A stretch of DNA of 64,000 nucleotides from Caballeronia sp. TF1N1 (GTDB taxonomy: Bacteria > Pseudomonadota > Gammaproteobacteria > Burkholderiales > Burkholderiaceae). The notes under the pieces were generated by a model. That model was given only the letters and a program-made list of their open reading frames with translations. It searched no databases and was not told where the DNA came from. The stretch is taken from positions 496,001 through 560,000 of the forward strand of contig NZ_CP084629.1 of the NCBI RefSeq assembly GCF_022878925.1, in the 5' to 3' direction. Position 1 is the stretch's first letter. Each line of letters begins with the position of its first letter. Position numbers and translations under genes: made by a program. Shown piece after piece: positions 33,368-42,505 of this stretch.

Positions 33368-34674
33368 TGCCGGTCGATCTGTCTTTGGCCGGACGCCCTA
33401 GTGCCTATCCACGCCGCCCACGGTTTTGGCCGTGGTGGTTCTGCATCTGGCTTGCCTGCAACGTTTTAGGCGTTGCCGTTGCCATGCTGCTCTGGCCGAA
33501 GGGACAGCCCGTGAGTGGCGCGCCGTTCTGGTTCTGGTTCGTTGGGGTACCCAACGGTGTATTCCTGATCCTGTTTGCCATTGAGCGCGCTGGCTACGAG
33601 GGTCTCTGGTATCGGGCGTACTGGCGCAACTATCATCGTAGCCGTTGGCTGGCGGAGCGGTTGCGCAGGGCACAAAAGCCCCTCGAGGTACTCGGTGTCG
33701 GCTACTGCCTGCCGCTTGGCGAACAGACGCTTGCCGGTGCGATTGCTGCCAGGGAACGCATGCCTGCAGCGCAGTTGCCCCGTACAGGTGCTGAACTCGT
33801 CTTTCACGCTCGTTTCGAGGACGCGGACTGGATGGTCGACGAACCTGATGCGGTCGGTCTTGAGGTGGACGAAGAAAGCATTCAGGCGGGCCGTGTGCCG
33901 AAGAAAATCGAGTTGCTGACGCTCAAGATTGCCGATGCGCTTAAGCCGCTTGAGACGAGCCTACGCGCCCTGACGTGCTACGAGCGGCAATGGTGGCCGC
34001 AGATTCGCGTACTGAGCGCAACGGGAAGCGAGCAGCGGGACATTGCGCGGGTCATTGACGCACTGCGCATGGCGGGCCTGCCGCCGCTCGCGGTGCAAGC
34101 GGTAGCGGCTACGGATGGCCTGATGGTTGCCGATGCGTGGCTCGACGCAAAGGACGCGCGTCCACTGCTCGTCGTCGCGACCGCATGGCACGAGGCTGGA
34201 CCGCCCGAAGGCAGCACCGAGGGGTGCGTCGCCGTACTCCTGACGGCGGGATACTTCCGGCTGCCGGACACGGTCAAGGTCGCCGCGCTGCTTCACAGGC
34301 CCGTTACCGCGCTCGCGGGCGAAGTCGAACACGGCTTCGCCAATGCTGCGGTATGGGGTAAGGCTGACTTCGCTTCAATCGTTCGCGCATGGATAACGCG
34401 TCCTGTAGATGGAGGCGACAGAGCGTTACGCGCGGCCAATATGGATTCCATTTCAAAAGACGAGGCGCAGCGACGCTCCGACCGCATCGCCGGCGACCTC
34501 GGCGACGCAAACGGCTGGCTGTCCATCATAGCGGCGATCGAATCAGGCGCGGCAGATGGTCCGCAACTCATCATAGACGGCTTACAGTCCGCAGTCCTGC
34601 GCGTAACGCCCGCAATAAACGATAACAACCGGAATACCGATGAACGACCCCAGGCTTACCCTGCGCTCGCTTAA
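33367..34674 (+). CDS. T6SS-associated membrane protein of unknown function
   Basis: 435 residues from ATG 33367, which overlaps the PAAR stop. Two membrane helices near the N-terminus (about 21-43 and 53-73), then a large cytoplasmic region with LAERLRRAQKPLEVLGVGYCLPLGE, AGAELVFHARFEDADWMVD-type and DALKPLETSLRAL segments. The topology echoes the N-terminal part of TssM, whose gene overlaps this one by 35 bases. It has no recognised catalytic motif. Tight coupling to PAAR and TssM suggests a structural or docking role in this particular T6SS module. Not a known Tss subunit as far as I can tell. Confidence 0.6.
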   Translation: MPVDLSLAGRPSAYPRRPRFWPWWFCIWLACNVLGVAVAMLLWPKGQPVSGAPFWFWFVGVPNGVFLILFAIERAGYEGLWYRAYWRNYHRSRWLAERLRRAQKPLEVLGVGYCLPLGEQTLAGAIAARERMPAAQLPRTGAELVFHARFEDADWMVDEPDAVGLEVDEESIQAGRVPKKIELLTLKIADALKPLETSLRALTCYERQWWPQIRVLSATGSEQRDIARVIDALRMAGLPPLAVQAVAATDGLMVADAWLDAKDARPLLVVATAWHEAGPPEGSTEGCVAVLLTAGYFRLPDTVKVAALLHRPVTALAGEVEHGFANAAVWGKADFASIVRAWITRPVDGGDRALRAANMDSISKDEAQRRSDRIAGDLGDANGWLSIIAAIESGAADGPQLIIDGLQSAVLRVTPAINDNNRNTDERPQAYPALA

Positions 34675-37600
34675 GCCCCCAACCGCGAACGAGGAATCCG
34701 CGCCGTCGAGCCGTCTGCCAATCTGGGGGATACCCGTCGGGGCGCTGATCGTCGCCCTGCTCGCAATCGGCTTCGTATCGCTGCGCGGCGATATTGTTGG
34801 CGTCTCGGCCGGTGAAGCTCATCTGAAGGCGGTCATTGACATTCTGTCGATCTTCGCAGTCGTTGTCGTCGTTCACCTCATCCTGTTCCCGACTGGCGCC
34901 TATGGCTTTGCCACGCGGCTTTTTCGCTTCGAAACCGGCGACCGCACGACGACGGCGAAGCCGCTCAAGCACGACGCGCGACTGCAACGCGTGGCCGAGG
35001 AACTGCGCGTCGCGCATGGCTGGTTCTGGCGTAGCCGCCTGCGCTGGCTGATGGTCGACGGCAGCGATACGCGGGTCGATCAGGTTGCACCGGGACTCAA
35101 GCAGGCAGGCGTTATACACGTCGGCGAGACCGTCCTCGTTCACGCCGCGCCGGACGGTATCGCAAAAGAGAAGTGGCTCGGCCAGATACGCAGATTGCGT
35201 AGTCGTCGCCCGGTCGATGGTCTGGTCCACGTCGCAAATGCCGACGAGCCCGATGCGGACCTGCCCCGCACGCTCTCGTTGATTGCCACCGCGCTCGGCT
35301 GGGCCGCGCCCATCACGTTCCTTCACCCGGTCGAGACCGAGGGTCGTCCATCCGAACGGTTCGAAGCGATCGGCGCCTTCATGCCGAACGAGTCGCGTAG
35401 GCAGGCGCAGCATGCCGCCGAATGCGTGCCTGACTTGCTCGACCACGTTCAGTGGAGGTCGGCAGACGCGGGCGTGAGCCTTCATACGCGCGAGAAGGCG
35501 ATATGGCTGCTGCAAATCTCGAAGTATGTTTGCGACCATGCCGCGCGGATTGCTACGACCCTGTGCACGCTCGCCTCGTCGAACTGGCTGCGTGCGCCGC
35601 TCGCAGGCGTCATGTTCGCGCCGGTCTTTCCGGTGCCAACTGTCGTACCGGTACCGATACCGGTCGGGGACGAGGACGCAAACGCCACGCCGGATCAGCC
35701 TGCCGATGCTCCGCAGGTAATGACGGTTACGCGCGAGCAGCCAGCCGCGTTGCTTCCGGTATGGAAAGAGATCGCTGCCAGGGCGCCCTGTTATCGGGGC
35801 CGGCGCGCGGGCTTGTACTGGCGCGACGCGGTTGCAATGGCGGTCCTAACCGGGGCCGTAGTATGGGCGGTCGCGCTGGTCGTCTCGGGCCTCGGTAACC
35901 ACGCACTCATCAAGGATGCCGAAGCGACCGCGTGGGCGGCTCTGCAGGCAGCGCCAGGTTCGCCACAGGCAATGCGTGCGCAACTCGCCCTGCAGCAGCA
36001 GATCGAGACGCTCGAATACCGCCGGGATCATGGCGTACCGTGGCATCTGCGCGCGGGTCTCGCGCGCAACGATGAACTCCTCGACGCGCTCTGGCAACCG
36101 TATCAGACCGTGGCCATACGCAACCTGCGCGATCCGTCCGCCCATCAACTCGAAGCCACGCTCACGCAACTCGCTCAGTCTCGCGCCGACGCACTGCCCA
36201 GCACCGAAGAACAGCAGCACGACTACAACGCGCTCAAAACGTATCTGATGCTGGCGCAACCTCAACATGCAGACGCTGCCTACCTCGCCAAGCAGTTGCC
36301 GACCACATGGCCCGCAATCGCCGGCATGAGCACGGGCGAATGGCTCGACACCTCGCAACGGCTCGCGTCGTTCTACGCGTCGCACTTGCGCGCGCATCCT
36401 GAATGGCGACTCCATGCATCGGATGATCTGACCCAAGCCGCGCGCAACATGCTCGTCAATCAGATCGGCCTGCAGAACTCCGACGACACGCTCTACCAAT
36501 CCGTGCTGGAGCAGGCGAAGGGCAAATACGCCGATATGTCGCTCGTGACGCTGATCAACGGATCGGACGCACGCGGCTTATTCACGACGACGCAAACCGT
36601 ACCGGGCATCTACACGCGCGCCGCATGGGACGGCATGATCGGCGAGGCGATCGACAAGGCCGCCAAGGAAGGGCGCGTGGCGGCGGACTGGGTGCTCGCC
36701 GACGAACGCGCCGCGCGCGTGCCGGGCGCGGCGCTCGAAGCGCATCAGGACATCGAGGAAGTGAGGCAGCGCCTGCGCGCGCGCTATTTCGCAAGCTATA
36801 CCGCCGCGTGGCAGGCGATGCTGAACAGCCTGCAATGGCAGAATGCGACCAATCTAGGCAGCGCGATCACGCAGCTCACGCGCTTGACCGATGCGCAGAC
36901 CTCGCCGCTGATTGCGCTGATGAAATCGGTTCAGTATCAGGCACAGGCGGGACGTCCCTCGCAAGCGCTCTCGGACACGCTAGTGCGCAAAGCACAGGAC
37001 CTGATCGGCAACAAGACAGGCATCGCGAGTGCTCAGGAAGTCGATCCGCTGGACAAATCTTTCGGCCCGCTGCTCGCGTTGATGGGCGATGACGTGGTGA
37101 CGGGCACGGCCAGCAAGTCGAACGGCAAGCCCACAAAAAGTGTCGCCGACTTCAGCGGCGTGAGCCTCGCGCATTTCCTGACGGTGGCCACGACCATGCG
37201 CCTGAAGCTGCAGCAAATCGCCACCAGCACCGACGCCCAGGCCATGGCGCGTCAAATGGCGCAGGCGGTGTTTCAGGGCAAACTCTCGGAACTCACGCAG
37301 GCACGCGACGATGCCGCGCTCACTGCCGCAAGCCTTGGCTCGCAATGGTCGGGCTTCGGCGACGCGCTGTTCTCGCGGCCCCTCGACGTGGCGTGGCAAA
37401 CCATTCTGCAGCCGGCCGCGGCCAGTTTGAACGAGGCGTGGCGCTTGTCGATCGCCGCGCCGTTTGCGAGCAGCTTCAACGGGCACTACCCATTCTCGGA
37501 CACCGACGCAGATGCCTCGTTTGCCGAGCTGGGTCGCTACATCAAGCCCGACACCGGACTGATCTCGCGCTTTGTGACGACACAGCTCGCAGGCACGCTT

Positions 37601-38209
37601 CAGCCTGAAGGCAATGCGTGGGCGCCGAACGAACTCGCGCCACAAGCATTGCAGTTCGATCCGGAGTTCCTCTCGGCACTGCGCCAGTTGTCGACGCTCG
37701 GCGCGCAGCTGTACGCGCAGGGCGATGCCAGCTACCGGTTCCAGCTCATGCCGCATCCAAATCCGGACGTCACCCGCAACATCCTGAGCATCGACGGCGC
37801 GAAGATCGAGTACTTCAACCAATTGGAGACATATACCTCGATTGTGTGGCCGGCGATCGGGCAAAGCGGCTCGAGCGGCCAGAATGGCCGTGTACAACTG
37901 ACGTGGGAGTCGCTCGACGCCGGAGCACGCATTGCTTTCGCCGCCAACGGTGACTGGGCATGGCTGCGCTTGCTCGCTACTGCTCAAGTCAAGCCGCTTG
38001 ACAGCACCACCTATGAGCTGACCTTCAATCAAGGCAACGGTTTTCCTCTGCAGTACGACCTCAAAGCGCAGGTCGGCGCGGGGCCGCTCGATTTGCTCAA
38101 GCTGCGCGGCTTCAAGATGCCGCAGCGCGTGTTTCTCGTCGGCAAGGGTGTGATGATGCCCGCCGGCGGACTGTCCTTGCCACCTCTGCCGCCGGAGATG
38201 CGACCATGA
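34640..38209 (+). CDS. tssM: TssM/IcmF-like T6SS membrane-complex protein
   Basis: 1189 residues. Membrane helices at about 28-47, 65-88 and 396-418 enclose a cytoplasmic domain and leave a large periplasmic region, as in TssM. The periplasmic part has IcmF-like segments (WQNATNLGSAITQLTRLTDAQTSPLIALMKSV; PLDVAWQTILQPAAASLNEAW; NGHYPFSDTDADASFAEL). The C-terminal beta domain has VQLTWESLDAGARIAFAANGDWAWLRLL. The cytoplasmic domain shows no GxxxxGKT/S Walker A, so it would not bind nucleotide in the usual way. It overlaps the upstream gene and is followed by tssF (ATGA overlap). Confidence 0.85.
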   Translation: MNDPRLTLRSLKPPTANEESAPSSRLPIWGIPVGALIVALLAIGFVSLRGDIVGVSAGEAHLKAVIDILSIFAVVVVVHLILFPTGAYGFATRLFRFETGDRTTTAKPLKHDARLQRVAEELRVAHGWFWRSRLRWLMVDGSDTRVDQVAPGLKQAGVIHVGETVLVHAAPDGIAKEKWLGQIRRLRSRRPVDGLVHVANADEPDADLPRTLSLIATALGWAAPITFLHPVETEGRPSERFEAIGAFMPNESRRQAQHAAECVPDLLDHVQWRSADAGVSLHTREKAIWLLQISKYVCDHAARIATTLCTLASSNWLRAPLAGVMFAPVFPVPTVVPVPIPVGDEDANATPDQPADAPQVMTVTREQPAALLPVWKEIAARAPCYRGRRAGLYWRDAVAMAVLTGAVVWAVALVVSGLGNHALIKDAEATAWAALQAAPGSPQAMRAQLALQQQIETLEYRRDHGVPWHLRAGLARNDELLDALWQPYQTVAIRNLRDPSAHQLEATLTQLAQSRADALPSTEEQQHDYNALKTYLMLAQPQHADAAYLAKQLPTTWPAIAGMSTGEWLDTSQRLASFYASHLRAHPEWRLHASDDLTQAARNMLVNQIGLQNSDDTLYQSVLEQAKGKYADMSLVTLINGSDARGLFTTTQTVPGIYTRAAWDGMIGEAIDKAAKEGRVAADWVLADERAARVPGAALEAHQDIEEVRQRLRARYFASYTAAWQAMLNSLQWQNATNLGSAITQLTRLTDAQTSPLIALMKSVQYQAQAGRPSQALSDTLVRKAQDLIGNKTGIASAQEVDPLDKSFGPLLALMGDDVVTGTASKSNGKPTKSVADFSGVSLAHFLTVATTMRLKLQQIATSTDAQAMARQMAQAVFQGKLSELTQARDDAALTAASLGSQWSGFGDALFSRPLDVAWQTILQPAAASLNEAWRLSIAAPFASSFNGHYPFSDTDADASFAELGRYIKPDTGLISRFVTTQLAGTLQPEGNAWAPNELAPQALQFDPEFLSALRQLSTLGAQLYAQGDASYRFQLMPHPNPDVTRNILSIDGAKIEYFNQLETYTSIVWPAIGQSGSSGQNGRVQLTWESLDAGARIAFAANGDWAWLRLLATAQVKPLDSTTYELTFNQGNGFPLQYDLKAQVGAGPLDLLKLRGFKMPQRVFLVGKGVMMPAGGLSLPPLPPEMRP

Positions 38210-40059
38210 CCGCGCCTTGGAAGCATTCCGCGCTTGAGCACGAGAATCCGTTTCTCGAATACTTCGATGCGGAAATGCGCTACTTGCGCGCCGCATCGGG
38301 CGAGTTTGCCAAGGCCCATCCTGATGCTGCCCGTCGTCTGGGTATGCGCTACGGCGAGGTGGGCGACAGCGTGCGCGCCACCTTCGAGGGCTTTGCGCTG
38401 CTCATGGCGCGTTTGCGCATGAAGCTCGACGATGGCGGTCCGGAATTCACCGAAGCGCTGATCGACAATTTGTACGAGCATGCGGCGCGGGCGATTCCCT
38501 CGCTGTCTATCATCGAATGCTCGCCTCTAGGCCGTGGAGCCGCAGCGGCCGCGCAGGTGCCAGCCGGGGCTTTGGTGCGCTCGGCGCCCGTTGGGCCCGA
38601 TCAAGTGCAGTGTCTATACCGGACGACGCAGGCCGTCCAGCTACTGCCACTCTCAGTCGAGGACGCGGAGGTTACGGTGCGCGATGGTGGATGCACGATC
38701 ATTCGCGTCACATTCAGGTTGTGGCTGGGCGAACAACGTGAGGCGACGGACCTGTCGCGCATTCGTCTGTATCTGCACGGCGAGCGGGCCGCCGCGGCCG
38801 CGCTCTATGCGGCGCTAACGCGTCAGGTCACCTCGATTAGCCTGCGCTTGCCTTCGGTGCGCAATGGCGAGTTGCAGCCGCTCGAGGGCGTTCAATTCGA
38901 AGGGGCGGGCTTTGGCCCGACTACGCGGCTGTGGCCGGTCACCGAGCCCGAGCGCGACCGCACGCTGGATCGCGAGCAGACGCTGCTGGAATACTTCGTG
39001 TTTCCGCAAAAATTTCACTTCGTCGATCTGTGCGGCTTCGACGCCTCGATGCTGCCGGCGGGCGAATCGCAGATGACGTTTGAAATCGAACTGAGCGGGC
39101 GCGTACCGGGCGATTATCCGGTGTGTCGCGAGAGCTTCCGTCTGTTCTGCACACCAGTGATCAACCTGTTCGAAGTGGATGCGCTGCCGCTGCGACCTAC
39201 GGACTGGCATGATCGCGAACATCGCGTTCAACCCGGCGCGGCGGGGCACGTCGAGCCGTATCACGTGCTCGCAGTGACCGCCGCAGATCCGGAGGACAGC
39301 GCACGTCACACATATAGCGCCTTCACGAGCTTTCGCCATCGCGGCTGGACGCTGCAGTACGAGAAGCCAGAGCGTTATTTCCATACCTCGATGCGTTTGG
39401 GCGTGACGGGCCGGGAGCTTTGGCTGACGCTATCCGGGCAGTTGTGGGAGCGTCTCCACGCGGACGCTGCGCACGATGAGAACCGTCCGCAACCGGATCG
39501 CCATCTGACGGTGAGGGCACTGGCGAACAATGGACGCTTGCCGCGCATGGCGCTTTCCGAGGCGACGATCACTGAGACAGTGTCGGGCTTTACCGGTATC
39601 GCGTCGGTGCGCAACCTGAGCGCGCCGACGCTGCCGTTGTATCCGCCGCGCCATCACCCGGAGTACGACTGGCGCTTGCTCGGCCATTTCACGGCGGGCG
39701 GCGCAAATGAATTGAACATGATCGGGATGGTGGGCGCACCTGCATTTCGCGAGGCGCTGGAGCTTTACGACTGGTCGCCTGACGACAGTACTCAGCGGCG
39801 CATCGATGCTATCGAAGATGTGTGGTTGGCCGAGCATGAGTCGGTGGGCAGAGGACATATGCGACGCGAGGTTCGCGTGTACGTGCGCCTCGACGCTAGG
39901 GCATTCGACGGGCCGGGTGACGCAGCGCTGTTCGGTGATGTGCTAAGCCGGTTCGTGGGCCGCTATGCAAGTTTTCATCATGCGATGCGGTTGGTGCTGG
40001 ACGTCGAGGGTAAGCAGACTGTGTATCCGGTGATGGAGTTCGAGGGGGCGCCATTTTGA
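38206..40059 (+). CDS. tssF: T6SS baseplate subunit TssF
   Basis: 617 residues, starting ATG 38206 inside the tssM stop. N-terminal family mark NPFLEYFDAEMRYLRAASGEFAKAHPDAARRLGM, then FEGFALLMARLRMKLDDGGPEFTEALIDNLYEH, and further on FVFPQKFHFVDLCGFD and FRLFCTPVINLFEVDALP, all typical of TssF (ImpG/VasA). It forms the baseplate wedge with TssG and TssK. Normally tssG follows directly; here no tssG is found, and an opposite-strand histidine kinase gene begins 154 bases later. Whether it works with another T6SS elsewhere in the genome is an open question. Confidence 0.92.
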   Translation: MTAPWKHSALEHENPFLEYFDAEMRYLRAASGEFAKAHPDAARRLGMRYGEVGDSVRATFEGFALLMARLRMKLDDGGPEFTEALIDNLYEHAARAIPSLSIIECSPLGRGAAAAAQVPAGALVRSAPVGPDQVQCLYRTTQAVQLLPLSVEDAEVTVRDGGCTIIRVTFRLWLGEQREATDLSRIRLYLHGERAAAAALYAALTRQVTSISLRLPSVRNGELQPLEGVQFEGAGFGPTTRLWPVTEPERDRTLDREQTLLEYFVFPQKFHFVDLCGFDASMLPAGESQMTFEIELSGRVPGDYPVCRESFRLFCTPVINLFEVDALPLRPTDWHDREHRVQPGAAGHVEPYHVLAVTAADPEDSARHTYSAFTSFRHRGWTLQYEKPERYFHTSMRLGVTGRELWLTLSGQLWERLHADAAHDENRPQPDRHLTVRALANNGRLPRMALSEATITETVSGFTGIASVRNLSAPTLPLYPPRHHPEYDWRLLGHFTAGGANELNMIGMVGAPAFREALELYDWSPDDSTQRRIDAIEDVWLAEHESVGRGHMRREVRVYVRLDARAFDGPGDAALFGDVLSRFVGRYASFHHAMRLVLDVEGKQTVYPVMEFEGAPF

Positions 40060-40213
40060 TTCGCGATACCGCAGCGCGTCAATCACTACGGTCGTCGCCC
40101 GCGACGTCTGCCGGCGGCTTGCGCAATACCTGTGTTGTCTGGAATTGTGGCGTGGCGCTGCCGGTCGACGACGGCTTCGTCGCACACTGTCCGTACTCGC
40201 GTGAGAGACCGCT
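40060..40213. other. Junction where the T6SS cluster ends
   Basis: Short spacer between tssF and the convergent histidine kinase. The frame that opens at 40056 (TTG, LIRDTAARQSLRSSPATSAGG...) has no TssG character and ends inside the kinase gene, so it is not called. No repeat, att site or IS end recognised. Confidence 0.4.
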
Positions 40214-41530
40214 TCAAGCCGCTCTCCGCACTTCCCTTTCCGCCGCGAACCTGACCACCACAACCAGCCCATGCGGTTCCGCATCCCTTAACACAACCTC
40301 CGCGCCGATCCGCGCCGCCACGGTGGCGACGATCGACAAACCAAGACCCGAGCCTTCGGTATCCGTGCCGAGCACGCGATAGAACGGATCGAACACACGC
40401 TCCCGTTCTTCCGCCGCAATGCCGGCGCCGGAGTCCTCCACGCGAATGAACGCGCGGCCATCGATCACGCCGGCCGATAAATCCACGCGCCCATCTTCCG
40501 GCGTATAGCGGATGGCGTTATCGACGAGGTTCTTCAGCAAGATCGAAAGCTCGGCCTCGGGCACGTCGATCACCACGTCATCCTCCGTACTCGACACGCC
40601 GATGTCCAGACGCTTCGCCTCGGCAAGGGGCATCAGATCCTCGAGCACGTTGCGAAAAACTTCCTGTACACGCAGCCGGCTCGGCTTGCCCACGGTCTTG
40701 TCCTGCACGCGCGCGAGCGTGAGCAACTGATTGAGCAGCGCACGCGTGCGCGCGAGACCTCGCCGCAACGAGAACAATCGTTCGCGCGCGGCGGCGGGCA
40801 TCTCCGAGGCGTCGAGGCGCTCGGCTTGCAGCGAAAGCGCCGTTAGCGGCGAGCGCAGTTCATGCGCGGCATCGGCGACAAAGCGGCGTTGCATCGCCAG
40901 CGAAATGTCCACGCGGATCAGCAGGCGATTGATCGCCACGACGAACGGCGTGATCTCGGAAGGAACCGTATCTTCCGTAAGCGCCGAGAGATCGTGCTCG
41001 GGACGCTGATCGAGATCGCCCGCCAAAAGCGCGAGCGGACGAAACATGCGGCGCACGAGCCAATGAAGCGTGATGAGCAAAACCACCGCGAGCGTGCCGA
41101 ACGGAATGACGGTGGCAAGCGCACTGTTGCGCGCGATCTCGTCGCGCCCCATGGTCTTCTGTCCGACCACGACACGCACGCCGTCGTTGAGCGTCTTCAC
41201 GATGATCCGCCAGCGCAGGCCAGCCACGTTCGCATACTGAAGGCCGTCCCGCAGGTCGGCGGAGAGCGCGAGCGGCGCGCGTTCATCGAGTGTCTGAATC
41301 ACGATCTTCGATGCGAAGTCCACACCCGGCACATCGGCAAGCGTTTCGCGCCGCATGACGGCGAGACTGCGCGGCGTCACGAGCGCGGTGATCTGCTTGA
41401 GCTGCCCGTCCTGCAACTCGTTCGCCTCGTGAAAAGCCGTCTTGAACGCGATGAAGCCGCCGATGAGCGCAATCGCCACGATCAACACCGACAGCCATGC
41501 CGACAAACGAAACTGGAGCGAACGGTTCAT
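40214..41530 (-). CDS. Two-component sensor histidine kinase (QseC/PmrB-like)
   Basis: 438-residue inner-membrane sensor. Membrane helices at about 8-30 and 138-158 bracket a periplasmic sensor of roughly 105 residues. A HAMP-like linker follows, then the dimerisation/phosphoacceptor box DAAHELRSPLTAL with H223. The ATPase domain has the N-box LLKNLVDNAIRYTP, G1 VEDSGAGI, F-box VFDPFYRV and G2 GSGLGLSIV. It is translationally coupled to the response regulator (stop of the regulator and start of the kinase overlap at 41527-41530). The signal is unknown. Confidence 0.92.
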   Translation of the reverse strand: MNRSLQFRLSAWLSVLIVAIALIGGFIAFKTAFHEANELQDGQLKQITALVTPRSLAVMRRETLADVPGVDFASKIVIQTLDERAPLALSADLRDGLQYANVAGLRWRIIVKTLNDGVRVVVGQKTMGRDEIARNSALATVIPFGTLAVVLLITLHWLVRRMFRPLALLAGDLDQRPEHDLSALTEDTVPSEITPFVVAINRLLIRVDISLAMQRRFVADAAHELRSPLTALSLQAERLDASEMPAAARERLFSLRRGLARTRALLNQLLTLARVQDKTVGKPSRLRVQEVFRNVLEDLMPLAEAKRLDIGVSSTEDDVVIDVPEAELSILLKNLVDNAIRYTPEDGRVDLSAGVIDGRAFIRVEDSGAGIAAEERERVFDPFYRVLGTDTEGSGLGLSIVATVAARIGAEVVLRDAEPHGLVVVVRFAAEREVRRAA

Positions 41531-42189
41531 GTCTGCTTCGAGACCATCCAGCCCACGCCGCGCACATTCTTGATCGCCTGCGCGCCGAGCTTCTTGCGCA
41601 GCGAATGAATCAGGAATTCGACGGCGTTGCTTTCGACTTCCTCATTCCAGCCGTAGATGCGGTCTTCGAGTTCCGTGCGCGAGAGAATGGCGCCGGGGCG
41701 CAGCATGAGCGCCTGAAGCAACGCAAACTCGCGGCTCGACAGACGCGTGACGTTGCCCGCGGCCGTGACTTCGCGCGTGGCGGGATCGAGCGAGATGATG
41801 CCGTTCGACATGACGGGCGCCGCCTGACCGCTGCGCCGCCGCACCACGGCGCGCATCCGCGCGAGCAATTCGGACATCTCGAAGGGCTTGAGGATGTAAT
41901 CGTCCGCGCCTGCATCGAGGCCACGAATACGCTCTTCCACCGCATCGCGCGCGGTGATGATAAGTAACGGAACCAGATTGCCGCCGGCCCGCACCGCGCG
42001 CAACACGTCGATGCCGTCCTTGCCCGGCAAGCCCAGATCGAGCAGGGCAACGTCGTAGCTGTGCGTTTCCAAGCTTGTCAACGCAAGCCGGCCGTCACGC
42101 ACCCAGTCGACGGCGTAGCTGCCGTCCTTGAGGGTGTCTTGCACAGCTTCGCCGATCATGCGGTCGTCCTCGACCAGCAACACCCTCAT
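41527..42189 (-). CDS. OmpR-family response regulator (QseB-like)
   Basis: 220 residues from ATG 42189, which has GGAG upstream and yields the canonical MRVLLVEDD start; the longer frame is not used. Receiver domain with acidic pocket D8/D9, phosphoacceptor D51 (LLDLGLPG) and K101 (YILKPF). The winged-helix output domain follows, with LSSREFALLQALMLRPGAILSRTELEDRIYGWNEE and IKNVRGVGWMV. Partner of the kinase at 40214. Its targets are not evident; the PPTase-like and COG4705 genes are divergent neighbours. Confidence 0.93.
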   Translation of the reverse strand: MRVLLVEDDRMIGEAVQDTLKDGSYAVDWVRDGRLALTSLETHSYDVALLDLGLPGKDGIDVLRAVRAGGNLVPLLIITARDAVEERIRGLDAGADDYILKPFEMSELLARMRAVVRRRSGQAAPVMSNGIISLDPATREVTAAGNVTRLSSREFALLQALMLRPGAILSRTELEDRIYGWNEEVESNAVEFLIHSLRKKLGAQAIKNVRGVGWMVSKQT

Positions 42190-42505
42190 GCCATTTCTCC
42201 GTGGGCTCACCTTCGCCCCCGCGCGCAAAACATCTGCGAAAAGGGCGGCAAAAGCGACTTTACACCGAGTGAGAAGGGGGATGGGGACATCGGCATGGAG
42301 GATGCGTCTTCTTGACTGAGTCTGAAGTCTCGAAGCGTAGACTTAGCTGGTGCTTAGGAATAAAAGACCAGGCGAATCGTTTGCTCGATGGGCCATGCCA
42401 TCCGCGAAAACCCGCATCGCCGCCAATCCTAAGCTTCTAAGTCTCGGCTGCAACGGTGTCGCTCTGCACGGAATCATCGCCCGCCCGTTCGCCCATAAGA
42501 CAGAC

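Noticed and set aside
40056..40382. Possible tssG start after tssF
   Set aside because: The frame shows no TssG-like sequence, is Ser/Thr/Arg-rich and runs into the antisense of the histidine kinase.
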